From: an uncultured Saprospiraceae bacterium
GTDB taxonomy: Bacteria > Bacteroidota > Bacteroidia > Chitinophagales > Saprospiraceae
Assembly (NCBI GenBank): GCA_938015435.1
Contig: CALLPN010000001.1
Location: forward strand, 1 to 64,000
Reading direction: 5' to 3'
Length of the DNA: 64,000 bases
The position numbers and the translations under genes are program-made. The notes beneath the pieces were generated by a model. It was given only the letters and a program-made list of their open reading frames with translations, made no database searches and was not told the origin of the DNA. Positions 26,920 to 36,070 of this stretch are shown here, in pieces (the stretch's first letter is position 1; every line of letters begins with the position of its first letter).

Positions 26920-27666
26920 ATGAATAAAATACTCGCTCTTTTAAACATAATCACAGTACTCGCTATCATTTACTGGAACTACTATACAGTAGCGGTTGGA
27001 TTCAATGGTAACGATGTAGGCAGTTTAAGTGATAAATTTGGCAATCTATTTACTCCAGCGAGTTATGCATTTTCTATTTGGGGACTAATCTTTCTAGGTT
27101 TGATAACTATAACTGGCTATATGGTGAAGACAGCCTGGTCAGAAGACAAAGATCAATCTTGGATACCTAAAATAGGTTTTGGACTTTTATTAGCCAACAT
27201 AGGTAATGGCCTATGGACTTGGGCTTGGTTATCAGAAATGACAGGACTCAGTGTATGTATCATGATCGTAATACTAATATCACTGCTATATACGCTCAAT
27301 CAAGTTATACAATTACCTGTACATAGATGGCTTGTAAGATTACCAATAGCCCTGTATGCTGGATGGATATCTGTTGCTATCATAGCCAATGTATCCGCAC
27401 ATCTCAACAGATCAGACTGGCATCCACTTCTTGGAGAAATCAACTGGACTTTACTCATGATTGTTATTGCCACCATCGCTAATATCTATGTTGTAAGATT
27501 GAAAGGTGTAAAAGCATACGGAGCTGTAGGTGCATGGGCGTTACTCGCAGTTTCTTTGAGACATTGGGATCTCATTCCGATTATCCAATGGACCTCTTTA
27601 GCATGTTTTGTTGCTATCGTTCTAAGCATTATTAGATCTTCAATACCCAACAATAAAGAAGCATAA
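26920..27666 (+). CDS. TspO/MBR-like tryptophan-rich membrane protein
   Basis: 248 residues with about seven hydrophobic segments and many Trp. The conserved block PASYAFSIWGLIFLGL near residues 46-61 is typical of long bacterial TspO-family proteins ('tryptophan-rich sensory protein'); NGLWTWAWLSE and the later ALYAGWISVAIIANVSAHL also fit. TspO proteins bind tetrapyrroles and sterols; this long subgroup is of unknown function. Its stop codon overlaps the apparent start of the TauE/SafE-like gene. Confidence 0.82.
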   Translation: MNKILALLNIITVLAIIYWNYYTVAVGFNGNDVGSLSDKFGNLFTPASYAFSIWGLIFLGLITITGYMVKTAWSEDKDQSWIPKIGFGLLLANIGNGLWTWAWLSEMTGLSVCIMIVILISLLYTLNQVIQLPVHRWLVRLPIALYAGWISVAIIANVSAHLNRSDWHPLLGEINWTLLMIVIATIANIYVVRLKGVKAYGAVGAWALLAVSLRHWDLIPIIQWTSLACFVAIVLSIIRSSIPNNKEA

Positions 27667-28391
27667 TTATCACTTATCTAATCGCATTATCAGCAGCCTG
27701 TATTCTGGGCATGGCGAAAGCCGGTCTTAAAGGTATGGGCATACTCGTAGTTACGCTCATGGCTCTCGCTTACGAAGCTAAAGCTTCTACTGGAATATTA
27801 CTTCCTATGCTAATCACTGCTGATATTATTGCCGTAGTATATTATCGAAGGTCTGTTCGATGGGATTATCTATTTCGATTTTTGCCATGGATGATAGCTG
27901 GAGTTTTGGTTGGTGTATATGTAGGCAAGAATATGCCAGAAGATATATTTAAAAAAGGAATGGCAGTGATCATCCTAGTAAGTGTTGTCATTATGTTTGC
28001 CTGGGAACGATATGACAAAAGCAATATCCCAGATAAAATGTGGTTCGCTGGTTCTATGGGTTTTGCTGCTGGTTTTACGACTATGATCGGAAATCTTGCT
28101 GGTGCATTTTCTAATATTTTTTTCCTTGCGAGTCGAATCCCAAAGGTTGAATTTATTGGTACGGCGGCTTGGTTATTTTTTTTTGTCAATTTATTTAAAT
28201 TACCTTTTCATATATGGAGTTGGGAAACTATAAATACGGATACCTTATGGATTGACTTAACTTTGATTCCTGGAATAGTAGTCGGTTTTTATATTGGACT
28301 TAAGGTGGTTGATAAATTTAAAGAGCATCAGTTTAGAAAATTCATATTGATTATGACTGCATTCGGAGCTGTAGTGATGTTAATGAGATAA
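27663..28391 (+). CDS. TauE/SafE-family membrane transporter, non-canonical start
   Basis: Sulfite exporter/anion permease-like membrane protein. The first ATG (27711) would cut off the first membrane helix: the codons upstream are open to a stop at 27654-27656 and encode ITYLIALSAACILG immediately before MAKAGLKGMG, the re-entrant loop of the family. The only way to include that helix is to begin at ATA 27663 or ATT 27666, overlapping the TAA of the TspO-like gene (ATAA). From 27663 the protein has 242 residues with about eight hydrophobic segments and the second half-repeat at FAAGFTTMIGNLAGAF. AUA/AUU starts are rare but known (infC uses AUU). The substrate is unknown. Confidence 0.75.
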   Translation: MIITYLIALSAACILGMAKAGLKGMGILVVTLMALAYEAKASTGILLPMLITADIIAVVYYRRSVRWDYLFRFLPWMIAGVLVGVYVGKNMPEDIFKKGMAVIILVSVVIMFAWERYDKSNIPDKMWFAGSMGFAAGFTTMIGNLAGAFSNIFFLASRIPKVEFIGTAAWLFFFVNLFKLPFHIWSWETINTDTLWIDLTLIPGIVVGFYIGLKVVDKFKEHQFRKFILIMTAFGAVVMLMR

Positions 28392-28548
28392 TTTATATTT
28401 ACCGTAGATTAGAATAATAAATCTAGCATTATTACATATTCGATTTTGAGTATTTTTTGTGCTGCTTACAATTTTATCCTGCAAAATACTTATTTAAATA
28501 TAATAGAGTATCGCCTAATTTTAATTTTTCTTTACGGTATGTGATCTT

Positions 28549-29604
28549 CTAAAATATACCACCATCTACATCTTTGATAAACTGAATTAGACCTGGAAAG
28601 AAATGCTCTTGGTCATCGAATTGTGACAAATGACTTCCCTTTGGGCAATGAAGGTATCTACCATTCTTAACGGTCTGTGATATCCATTCCATATGCTTTG
28701 GATCCATAGTATCAAATTCTGCTCCTATAGTTAATGTAGGGGTTTTTATCTTGTGTAATTCATCTTTAACATCCCAAGATTTAAGTGTAGCATCACCTTT
28801 AATTCCAAATTCACTCGGACCTTGCATAGTTACATACACTTCAGGATTGAGGTGTTTAAATCCTCTAATCACTGGATCAGGCCATTCATCCTGAGGCATA
28901 CGTATGACATGACGTGTGTAGTAATGCTCCGTAACGAGATCTAGATACCTTTGATTACCATAATCCTCAGCTTCTTCGTATATCATTATTTCATTGTAAA
29001 CCTCTTTTGGCAACTTAGGTGCTAAGACTTCATCTGAATATTTCATATAGTCCGGTATTGAAGAAACCATATTAGATATAATTAGCCCTTTGATATTTTC
29101 TTGATACTTAAGCGCATATTGCATTGACAGTATACCACCCCAAGATTGACCATATAAATAGAAATTATCATTATTTAACTCTAGTGCTACCCTAACCTGC
29201 TCTACTTCTTCAACAAATCTATCCAAATCCCAAAGGCTAAGATCCTCTGGTTGATCGCTGTAGTAAGATCCAAGTTGATCGTAGTAATAAAATTCAATAT
29301 TAGCTTCTGGAAAATAGCCTTCGAAACTTTCATAAATCTCATGCGTCATCCCTGGGCCTCCATGCAGTAACAATACTTTCATAGAAGGATTGTTTCCTAT
29401 TCTCTTAGTCCATACTTTAAAGTCTCCCTTCGGAGTCGTAATAGGAATTAATTTTATTCCTCCTTGAGCTTGATCCGCCATTCCATTACTAGAAATATAA
29501 TTTTGAGCTACGCAAGGTTTTGTTTCTGTATCATTATGGGACTGACAAGAAACAGCTGTAATTAAACAAATTATAAGCAAAATATTAAAAACTGAATTAT
29601 TCAT
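28549..29604 (-). CDS. Proline iminopeptidase-like lipoprotein (alpha/beta hydrolase, S33)
   Basis: 351 residues. Lipoprotein signal: SVFNILLIICLITAVSC, Cys20. The fold is an alpha/beta hydrolase of the proline iminopeptidase family: oxyanion loop LLHGGPGMTHE, nucleophile GQSWGGIL, acid in GAEFDTMDP and His in GSHLSQFDD. Cap-domain wording (DQLGSYYSDQP) fits the family's 'DQRG.G.S' motif with L replacing R. Members release N-terminal proline or act on amides; here the lipid anchor puts it on the cell envelope. The gene is alone, convergent with the TauE-like gene. Confidence 0.86.
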   Translation of the reverse strand: MNNSVFNILLIICLITAVSCQSHNDTETKPCVAQNYISSNGMADQAQGGIKLIPITTPKGDFKVWTKRIGNNPSMKVLLLHGGPGMTHEIYESFEGYFPEANIEFYYYDQLGSYYSDQPEDLSLWDLDRFVEEVEQVRVALELNNDNFYLYGQSWGGILSMQYALKYQENIKGLIISNMVSSIPDYMKYSDEVLAPKLPKEVYNEIMIYEEAEDYGNQRYLDLVTEHYYTRHVIRMPQDEWPDPVIRGFKHLNPEVYVTMQGPSEFGIKGDATLKSWDVKDELHKIKTPTLTIGAEFDTMDPKHMEWISQTVKNGRYLHCPKGSHLSQFDDQEHFFPGLIQFIKDVDGGIF

Positions 29605-29739
29605 TATATGATGATATTTAGTACCGATCTAGATTATTAAATCCATTTACCCTCTCAATATAGCGAAAGTAAAATTATTTGCTATTAAGCTTGAGAACTC
29701 AAAACATAGATTGTCTTATAAGTGTTAGGTTACAATAGA

Positions 29740-29747
29740 TATCTTTA
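29740..29747 (+). promoter_or_regulatory. Probable promoter of the DMT transporter operon
   Basis: TATCTTTA matches TAnnTTTG at seven positions of eight and lies 17 bases before the ATG. Confidence 0.45.
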
Positions 29748-29763
29748 CCCACCAACTTAACTT

Positions 29764-30609
29764 ATGTCCCAAGGTATCAGATACATATTATTTGCAACAC
29801 TAGCTTTCGCCTTTATGAATACTATGGCGAAAGATCTTTCTGACTTTCACCCACTTCAGGTCGTGTTCTTTAGAGCACTAGGAACATGGATATTTATTTT
29901 TCCATATATGCTTTACCATAAAGTACCAATCAAAGGAAGTCATGTTAAGCCTCTATTAGGAAGAGGATTACTGGGTGTATTCTCATTGATTTGTTTCTTT
30001 ATCGCCATACAACGAATACCTCTGGGATCAGCTATATCCATTAGGTACTTAGGTCCTATATTCGGTGCAGTCTTAGCATCTTATTATCTCAAAGAGAAAG
30101 TGAATTGTATGCAATGGTTAAGTTTTGCTGTTGCATTCTCTGGAGTAATAGTTTTAAAGGGATTTGACATCCGCATTGATTATATAAGTCTTGGATTATT
30201 ATTAATATCCGCAATCCTTGTAGGCGGCGTCTTTGTGATGATTAGATACTTAAGTGACAAGGAGCATTTTCTAACTATTATTAATTATTTCATGATATGT
30301 ACATTGGCTATCAGTCTTTGCTCAATGTACTATTGGAGGATGCCAATAGGAAGTGAATGGTATGCCGTCTGCGGGATTGGTACTACTGGATTATTAGGAC
30401 AGATTTATATGACTCGTGCATTCCAAACAGAAGAAACGAGTGTATTAGCTCCATTCAAATATATGGAGTTGATTTTTGCTGTTATTATGGGATATTTCAT
30501 ATTTGGCGAAACCTATGAACTAATACCTATGTTAGGCATTTTATTGATCATAGGCGGAATGCTATCAAATGCATGGGCCAAAGGAAAAATAAAACCAGTA
30601 AGTAAATGA
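29764..30609 (+). CDS. EamA/DMT-family transporter
   Basis: 281 residues, the usual size for a ten-helix drug/metabolite transporter made of two EamA repeats. First repeat: FATLAFAFMNTMAKDL, RALGTWIFIFPYML, SAISIRYLGPIFGAVLASYYLKEKV; second: GLLLISAILVGGVFVMIRYL and TSVLAPFKYMELIFAVIMGYFIFGE. The matched E-K loops after helices 4 and 9 mark the two copies. Inner-membrane export or import of a small metabolite; the substrate is unknown. First gene of a tight four-gene operon: the next gene overlaps it by four bases (ATGA). Confidence 0.9.
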   Translation: MSQGIRYILFATLAFAFMNTMAKDLSDFHPLQVVFFRALGTWIFIFPYMLYHKVPIKGSHVKPLLGRGLLGVFSLICFFIAIQRIPLGSAISIRYLGPIFGAVLASYYLKEKVNCMQWLSFAVAFSGVIVLKGFDIRIDYISLGLLLISAILVGGVFVMIRYLSDKEHFLTIINYFMICTLAISLCSMYYWRMPIGSEWYAVCGIGTTGLLGQIYMTRAFQTEETSVLAPFKYMELIFAVIMGYFIFGETYELIPMLGILLIIGGMLSNAWAKGKIKPVSK

Positions 30610-30983
30610 CCAGAACCGAATCCTTAATTTCCATAAGACCAGAGATACCATCTATCAAAGTCATGGAAGATATGACTGCAATTGAAACATTTCAAAATAA
30701 TGTCATCCGCCCTATCTTAAAATATCAACATGATGTAATTGTATCCTACGCTCTTACTAAGGCTGTTGCAAGGAATAGTAAATTCAATAATCTAATTACA
30801 ATTGAGAAAGAGCGATACTTAGATAAGGTCACCCTAAAAGACAACAAAGTCAAACAAGAACTGACAGGAATGGTAATAGGTCTAATGACAATTGAAGAGT
30901 TACAAATCTACTTATCCGAAGAACAAGAATATAAACGCAGAATAAATACTATGATCAGGAAAAGAATCGTTAGTACATTTTAA
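30606..30983 (+). CDS. Conserved small Bacteroidota protein of unknown function
   Basis: 125 residues, helical, no signal peptide. I recall similar proteins (N-terminal acidic region, then LEFFQN..RPILK.Q, later 'GMIIGLFT.EE...Y') in many Bacteroidota; they are often labelled glyoxalase, a name with little behind it. Here the equivalents are TFQNNVIRPILKYQHDVI and LTGMVIGLMTIEELQIYL. No glyoxalase metal ligands are visible. It overlaps the transporter gene by four bases and is followed 14 bases later by the lipoprotein gene. Confidence 0.8.
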   Translation: MTRTESLISIRPEIPSIKVMEDMTAIETFQNNVIRPILKYQHDVIVSYALTKAVARNSKFNNLITIEKERYLDKVTLKDNKVKQELTGMVIGLMTIEELQIYLSEEQEYKRRINTMIRKRIVSTF

Positions 30984-30997
30984 TACCTCATGTACGT

Positions 30998-31420
30998 ATG
31001 AAAAAACTAATTGCCATTTTCATCTTAACGAATTTAATTGCTTGTAATCTTCCTGAGCACTACTATAATGATCCTATTACATGCGACAGTGCTGACACTA
31101 ACATTGTGTATAAAAACAACAAGTACTTAAAGGATGAAGTCCATACTACTCTAAAGAATAGCCGACCAAATCAATATAGATATTTCTTCAAATCATTCAT
31201 TGAAGAAGATGGAATAGATAAAGTTGTGGTCAGCTTCCGAAATAAGAACATATGTATGGATGTATTGGTATGGATCGATGATTTAGGAAAATTAACTGGC
31301 ATGAAGCGTACCAAAGGAAGATCATATCCGAAGGAATTATATGACTTGGAATGGAAATTAGAAAAAAGAAATGACAAACTCGAAGTCGTCTATTTAAACA
31401 TGCACGATATCATAGATTAA
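30998..31420 (+). CDS. Small lipoprotein, function unknown
   Basis: 140 residues. Lipoprotein signal MKKLIAIFILTNLIAC gives Cys16 as the anchored residue. The mature part has basic and aromatic strands (NQYRYFFKSFIEEDGIDKVV; DVLVWIDDLGKLTGMKR). I recognise no domain. Third gene of the DMT operon; ten bases separate it from the next gene. Confidence 0.7.
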   Translation: MKKLIAIFILTNLIACNLPEHYYNDPITCDSADTNIVYKNNKYLKDEVHTTLKNSRPNQYRYFFKSFIEEDGIDKVVVSFRNKNICMDVLVWIDDLGKLTGMKRTKGRSYPKELYDLEWKLEKRNDKLEVVYLNMHDIID

Positions 31421-31430
31421 TAAGAGGATA

Positions 31431-32156
31431 ATGACCATAAGATTCACCTTACTTTTCTTAATATCTAGCTGCTACATCTCCACTGCACAAGCATTACTCT
31501 CTCACAATGATTATGCTCAAAGTGTACCATTGCATAATGCAATGAAAGGCAACTTCAACATCATAGAAGCTGATATTTATTTGAGAGATAGCATCATAGT
31601 TGTTTGTCATGACACCAATGAAATATCTGACGCTCCAACATTGGGGAAATTATATATAGCACCTCTAAAGAAGTACACCCCAGAACAACTGAAAGGAAAA
31701 ATACTTTTGCTAGATCTAAAGGAATATAGTCCATTGCTTCTTAAATGCATCAATAAGATGCGAACTAATAACAGTGATCTGTTTAAGCATATGTCGATAC
31801 TTATTACTGGAGAATTTGATAGAGACTTACTTTCTAAAAGTAAGGATGGAAAGGAATTACTATTAGATGGTCGATTAAGTAATATAGATTCAAATATTAG
31901 CAAAGAACATATGCCGATCATCAGTATCAAGATCACTGATCTTATACGCTGGAATGGGTATCGAAAAATAAGAAGACAAGAAGCACTCAAACTAAAGAGT
32001 ATAATTGATCGAGTACACCTATCAGGAAGAAAGATAAGATTTTGGAATGTCAAAGATGATTATCAAGCCTGGAATGTGCTGAGGGCTTTAGAAGTGGATA
32101 TCATTGGTGTAGATGATATAGAGAAATATTATAAATACAAAACCATATGCCATTAA
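31431..32156 (+). CDS. Aim6-like secreted PI-PLC-fold protein
   Basis: 241 residues. Signal peptide 1-19 (FTLLFLISSCYISTAQ). The start of the mature protein, LLSHNDYAQSVPLHNA, followed by IEADIYLRDSIIVVCHD, matches the opening of the Aim6/PI-PLC-like phosphodiesterase superfamily, where SHNDY, E.D and the later HD supply catalytic and metal residues. KILLLDLKEYSPLLL and the C-terminal IRFWNVKDDYQAWNVLRALEVDIIGVDD also fit (in glycerophosphodiesterases this strand ends the TIM barrel). Probably a periplasmic phosphodiesterase; the substrate is unknown. Last gene of the DMT operon. Confidence 0.8.
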   Translation: MTIRFTLLFLISSCYISTAQALLSHNDYAQSVPLHNAMKGNFNIIEADIYLRDSIIVVCHDTNEISDAPTLGKLYIAPLKKYTPEQLKGKILLLDLKEYSPLLLKCINKMRTNNSDLFKHMSILITGEFDRDLLSKSKDGKELLLDGRLSNIDSNISKEHMPIISIKITDLIRWNGYRKIRRQEALKLKSIIDRVHLSGRKIRFWNVKDDYQAWNVLRALEVDIIGVDDIEKYYKYKTICH

Positions 32157-32291
32157 TTTGCCAAAACCAGTGAAAGTCATCACAATCTTCTTTAACCAAT
32201 ATTGAAATAATAAACGTTATTATCTCTGTTAATCTTAGGAGTTCACTTATATATTTCACATTTTGTGAGGGATTAGAATAACAAATCCATA

Positions 32292-33029
32292 ATGAAGCAA
32301 TTTTTCCTTAATATTTTTCATCGAAAAGTCCCCAGAGCTGTAGATCAAGAATACCATGATATCATGATGGCCTACTCTAGCTACTATCAAATGCTAGACT
32401 CTTCACTGCAAGGAAAATTTAGATTGAGGCTCTATCGCCTTTTAAACACTTTGGCATTTGGATCGATGCAAATCCCTAATATCACTAGAGAGATGCGTGT
32501 GGTGATTGGTAGTGCTATTATTAAAATTACGCTTGGATTAGAAAACTATATTCCTACTAAATTCACTAATGTAGTAGTATTGCCACGTAGATATATGTAT
32601 CCAGGATTTGGAGAACCGTTCTTAGGCCATACGGATCACAACACCAACACTATCTTCTTCTCATGGGAAGATGTCCAGCATGGATACTTAGTGCCTGACG
32701 ATGCCGTAAATGTAGCATTACACGAAATGGCTCATGTATTAGAGGCCGAAAATGGATTTCATGAGATCTTCACCAATTTCTTTAATAGGTTTGATTGGGT
32801 CAAATGGGCTGCATTAGCCGCACAAAAAATGGAGATCATCCGTAAAGGTGAAAACAATTTCCTTAAGAACTATGGTGGGCATAACATGATGGAAATGTTT
32901 GCCGTATGTATTGAGGCTTTCTTTGAGCAACCGATAGCATTTAGAACATACCTTCCTGAGATCTATGCTACGATGGTAGATTTACTGAAGCAAGATCCAG
33001 CATTCATGGTGGAGCAAACGCAATCGTAG
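32292..33029 (+). CDS. MtfA-like zinc peptidase
   Basis: 245 residues, cytoplasmic. The zinc motif HEMAH lies at 144-148 (ALHEMAHVLE), with the third ligand probably in MMEMFAVCIEAFFEQP. The motifs YMYPGFGEPFLGHT and GYLVPDDAVNVALHE are as in the MtfA family. E. coli MtfA is a peptidase that binds the regulator Mlc; Mlc is not expected here, so the substrate is open. The gene is alone, between the Aim6 operon and the two-component pair. No exact -7 box is found. Confidence 0.88.
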   Translation: MKQFFLNIFHRKVPRAVDQEYHDIMMAYSSYYQMLDSSLQGKFRLRLYRLLNTLAFGSMQIPNITREMRVVIGSAIIKITLGLENYIPTKFTNVVVLPRRYMYPGFGEPFLGHTDHNTNTIFFSWEDVQHGYLVPDDAVNVALHEMAHVLEAENGFHEIFTNFFNRFDWVKWAALAAQKMEIIRKGENNFLKNYGGHNMMEMFAVCIEAFFEQPIAFRTYLPEIYATMVDLLKQDPAFMVEQTQS

Positions 33030-33147
33030 GATTGTCTCAGAGACCATAATTCATTCTAACTATTCCTCATATTCAACTTACCGTGTCACGTCATCACGAC
33101 AAATAGACCTGTCATCATTAATTCTTGTTAATGGTAGTTAATTGTTC

Positions 33148-33155
33148 TTCATTTG
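33148..33155 (+). promoter_or_regulatory. Probable promoter of the LytS/LytTR pair
   Basis: TTCATTTG (seven of eight to TAnnTTTG), with TTG at 33125-33127 and a 20-base spacer. Confidence 0.4.
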
Positions 33156-33168
33156 TATCGAATAAAAG

Positions 33169-33173
33169 AGGAG
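33169..33173 (+). promoter_or_regulatory. Ribosome binding site of the histidine kinase gene
   Basis: AGGAG within AGAGGAG, four bases before ATG 33178. Confidence 0.7.
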
Positions 33174-33177
33174 CACT

Positions 33178-34677
33178 ATGAATCAATTAGTAAAATCACT
33201 TAGCAAACACCTTACATCCAATAATTGGTGGATCCATGTTACCGTATTGACAGTCATATCGTTTCTATATTATATGACTTTTAGAATGCCATTTGGTAAC
33301 TTAATTTATCTGAATGAATACAAATGGATCACGTTTATTACGTTCCTTCTAAGCATCCTTGCCATATATAGTCCTATAATCATTTATAGCATCTTGAGAA
33401 AACGAATATCAAGAGTCCCTAACCAATGGATAAAATATGGAATCTGGGCAACTATATTTATATTATACCCTATCACATATATGGCTATTGAAGGTAAGCT
33501 AATGTTAAGTGGAGTTTCTATTATGGCGGAAAACATAACTCTCATAGGTATAGTGATACTAATAGTTGAAATATTTTCCAACCCACAACCTGCATTCAAT
33601 ACATCTATAGATATATCTGAATGGAAAGAAAAAGTGTCACCAGAATGGATCGTTATAATTATATTTTTGATGATGGCCGGATATACTACCATGTATTTAT
33701 TCATGGAGCATCAAACTAATCATTCTGGATATAAAAGTTTTTTTTGGATTAGTATCCAGTCCTTATTAGTTATTGCTACTTATTATATTTTTTATATAAT
33801 CAATCATTACTTCCTGGTGAACAAAATCTATCGTAGTCAAGGTATCATATACTACGCGTTTTCCTTTCTAGCTTTAATGTATATTTTTTTAATCCCAATA
33901 AGCACGTTACTTTATTATCTCCCAGCTTTCAGCTCAGTTTTATCATATAGACTAGGAGAAGATTGGATTGGCCCTAATTCACCAACAGCATTCTGGTCGA
34001 TATACTCAACAACTGTATTTTACATAATGTATTTGACTATTCCAATAACGATACTTGTTCAATGGATAGGAATGGCTAAAAGAGTGAATTCTTTAGAGAA
34101 AGAAAAAACAGATTCTGAACTTAATCTTCTCAAGCAACAGATTAACCCTCACTTCTTTTTCAATACGTTGAATAACATCTACTCTATGAGTCGTAAGCAA
34201 AGTGAAGATACCCCAGAAGCTATCCTCCAACTCTCAGATCTAATGCGTTATGTTATCTACAAAGGACAAGAAAACACGGTTACTTTACAGCAGGAAATAA
34301 AGTATATTGAAGATTACATAGAGTTACAGAAACTAAGATTACACCAAAATTTCGATTGTCAATTTGATATCAATGTTGATAAAATTGAAAGTCACGTGAC
34401 ACCTTTACTATTCATCATATTAGTTGAGAACGCATTCAAGCATGGAATAGAGACGGCATCCGAAGACAGCTATCTACACATTCGATTAGATCAAGATGAG
34501 AAAGGAATTACGTTCTCTTGTAGTAACTCCATCGAAGATCACAATACTATCACAACAACAGGGCTGGGTCTAACCAACCTAAAACGTCGATTAGAATTAG
34601 GCTATCCTGACAGCCATAGTTTAGACGTCCAAAAAAGTGATCGTGATTACCAGGCAATTCTCAGGATTGATTCATAA
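33178..34677 (+). CDS. LytS-type membrane sensor histidine kinase
   Basis: 499 residues. The first ~300 contain about eight transmembrane helices with no recognisable extracellular sensor domain. The kinase core is the His_kinase family: coiled segment EKEKTDSELNLLKQQINPH with the phospho-acceptor His325, then FFFNTLNNIYSM, and the N-box ILVENAFKHGIE and G-box TGLGLTNLKRRLEL of the ATP-binding domain. It would phosphorylate the LytTR regulator encoded 31 bases downstream. The signal is unknown. Confidence 0.92.
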   Translation: MNQLVKSLSKHLTSNNWWIHVTVLTVISFLYYMTFRMPFGNLIYLNEYKWITFITFLLSILAIYSPIIIYSILRKRISRVPNQWIKYGIWATIFILYPITYMAIEGKLMLSGVSIMAENITLIGIVILIVEIFSNPQPAFNTSIDISEWKEKVSPEWIVIIIFLMMAGYTTMYLFMEHQTNHSGYKSFFWISIQSLLVIATYYIFYIINHYFLVNKIYRSQGIIYYAFSFLALMYIFLIPISTLLYYLPAFSSVLSYRLGEDWIGPNSPTAFWSIYSTTVFYIMYLTIPITILVQWIGMAKRVNSLEKEKTDSELNLLKQQINPHFFFNTLNNIYSMSRKQSEDTPEAILQLSDLMRYVIYKGQENTVTLQQEIKYIEDYIELQKLRLHQNFDCQFDINVDKIESHVTPLLFIILVENAFKHGIETASEDSYLHIRLDQDEKGITFSCSNSIEDHNTITTTGLGLTNLKRRLELGYPDSHSLDVQKSDRDYQAILRIDS

Positions 34678-34708
34678 ATTGAGCACCTAATCAATGAGAG
34701 GAAAGAAG

Positions 34709-35401
34709 ATGCTAAAATGCTTGATAGTAGATGACGAACCACTGGCACATGATGTCATATTGGATTATGCTTCTGAGCTGGACTATCTTAATATCTGTGC
34801 ACAGGCATATCGTCCTCTTAAAGCTATAGAAATGCTACAGGAGATAGAAGTCGATTTGATATTCCTTGACATCCAGATGCCTAAGCTCAATGGTTTGCAG
34901 ATGTTGAGTTTACTAGATCATCAACCGCAAGTAATCATCACTACGGCATATGAAGAATATGCATTACAGAGTTACGATTATAACGTTGCCGATTATTTGC
35001 TAAAGCCCTTTAGATTAGATCGGTTTATACAAGCGGTAGAAAAAGCAAAACACAATATCGAAAAAGAGTCTAGCCATTTATCTGAGAATGAATATCTACT
35101 CATCAAATCAGATAAAAAACTAATCAAAGTTAAGCCTCAAGAAATACAATACGTCGAGAGCTATGGTAACTACATAAAAATATGGATCGATGATGACGTT
35201 ATTGTTACTCCCCAGACTTTGACTAGCTTTAGTGACCAACTACCGCCATCAGATTTTTTCAAAATCCACAAATCTTTTGTAGTGAACAAAAAACACTTCA
35301 CCTTCATAGAAGGAAATTCTCTTCAAATGAATAATGGAAATACGCTAGCTATATCCAAAAATTACAAGCACGCTTTTATGCAATTCATAGAAGGTAAATG
35401 A
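34709..35401 (+). CDS. LytTR-family response regulator
   Basis: 230 residues from ATG 34709, chosen because a purine-rich ribosome site (GAGAGGAAAG, 34696-34705) lies before it; the earlier ATG at 34694 is inside that site. Receiver domain: acid pocket VDDEP, phospho-acceptor Asp54 in LIFLDIQMPK, Thr in ITTAYEE and Lys in LLKPF. The C-terminal DNA-binding LytTR domain (residues ~130-230) shows LIKSDKKLIKVKPQEIQYVE, FKIHKSFVVNKKHFT and NGNTLAISKNYKHAF. Partner of the upstream kinase. Target genes unknown. Convergent with pdeM. Confidence 0.93.
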   Translation: MLKCLIVDDEPLAHDVILDYASELDYLNICAQAYRPLKAIEMLQEIEVDLIFLDIQMPKLNGLQMLSLLDHQPQVIITTAYEEYALQSYDYNVADYLLKPFRLDRFIQAVEKAKHNIEKESSHLSENEYLLIKSDKKLIKVKPQEIQYVESYGNYIKIWIDDDVIVTPQTLTSFSDQLPPSDFFKIHKSFVVNKKHFTFIEGNSLQMNNGNTLAISKNYKHAFMQFIEGK

Positions 35402-35425
35402 AAATTCGTTTGTCTATCCTTTGAA

Positions 35426-36070
35426 TTACACTCCCACTTCTAACACCTCACCTTCTGCTATTACATATACTGCATCGTTACGCTTTGCTTGTACACTTGC
35501 CAATCCAGTAAATTTTCCAAAAGCTGGAAGAACACAATTATACTCACCAAAATGAAAGCACGGCAGCTTCATATATTGCTTTCCATATCCTATGAGTTGA
35601 ATCCCAGGATGTATATGACCATGAAAATTATAGCCAATATCAGAAACGACAGTGAGTGGGTAATGTGAAAATATATAAGGTCCAATTACCAAAGGCTCTG
35701 TATAGATAGGCATAGTAACTTGATCGTAAAGTGCATCATCTAGAATGTCGTGATTCCCTTGTACTAATTCAAAACTAATGTTAGGATAATTAGCAACAAA
35801 TAGTATGAAAACATCCCATGTACTATTAATTTCACTATGAAATAGATCTCCAAGAAAAAGAACTCTTTTAGGGTGAAATGATTCTATAATAGTATTCAAG
35901 TTGGCAAAGTTATCATCTGTGATATGGGATGGCACTGATATCCCAGCCTTACGAAAATGAGTCGCTTTACCCAAATGGAGATCAGCTACAAATAGTATAT
36001 CTTCCTCCTCCCAGTATATACCCCTCAACGAATGAAGGTGCAGCGTTTGTTCTTTATGTTTGATAATCAT
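35426..36070 (-). CDS. pdeM: Ligase-associated DNA damage response endonuclease PdeM
   Basis: 214 residues, calcineurin-like metallophosphoesterase. Metal motifs: FVADLHLGKATHFRK, FLGDLFHS, VQGNHD, SHYPL and FHGHIHPG, all as in PdeM. The family is encoded beside DNA ligase/exonuclease/Lhr genes in many bacteria and is thought to act in DNA repair. Last gene of the operon; its start overlaps the helicase stop by four bases, so the two are coupled. Convergent with the LytTR gene, 24 bases apart. Confidence 0.92.
   Translation of the reverse strand: MIIKHKEQTLHLHSLRGIYWEEEDILFVADLHLGKATHFRKAGISVPSHITDDNFANLNTIIESFHPKRVLFLGDLFHSEINSTWDVFILFVANYPNISFELVQGNHDILDDALYDQVTMPIYTEPLVIGPYIFSHYPLTVVSDIGYNFHGHIHPGIQLIGYGKQYMKLPCFHFGEYNCVLPAFGKFTGLASVQAKRNDAVYVIAEGEVLEVGV

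Noticed and set aside
31607-32053. 148-residue minus-strand frame opposite the Aim6-like gene
   Set aside because: Composition is that of an antisense shadow (Ser/Leu/Arg-rich); the plus-strand gene has signal peptide and family motifs and sits in an operon.
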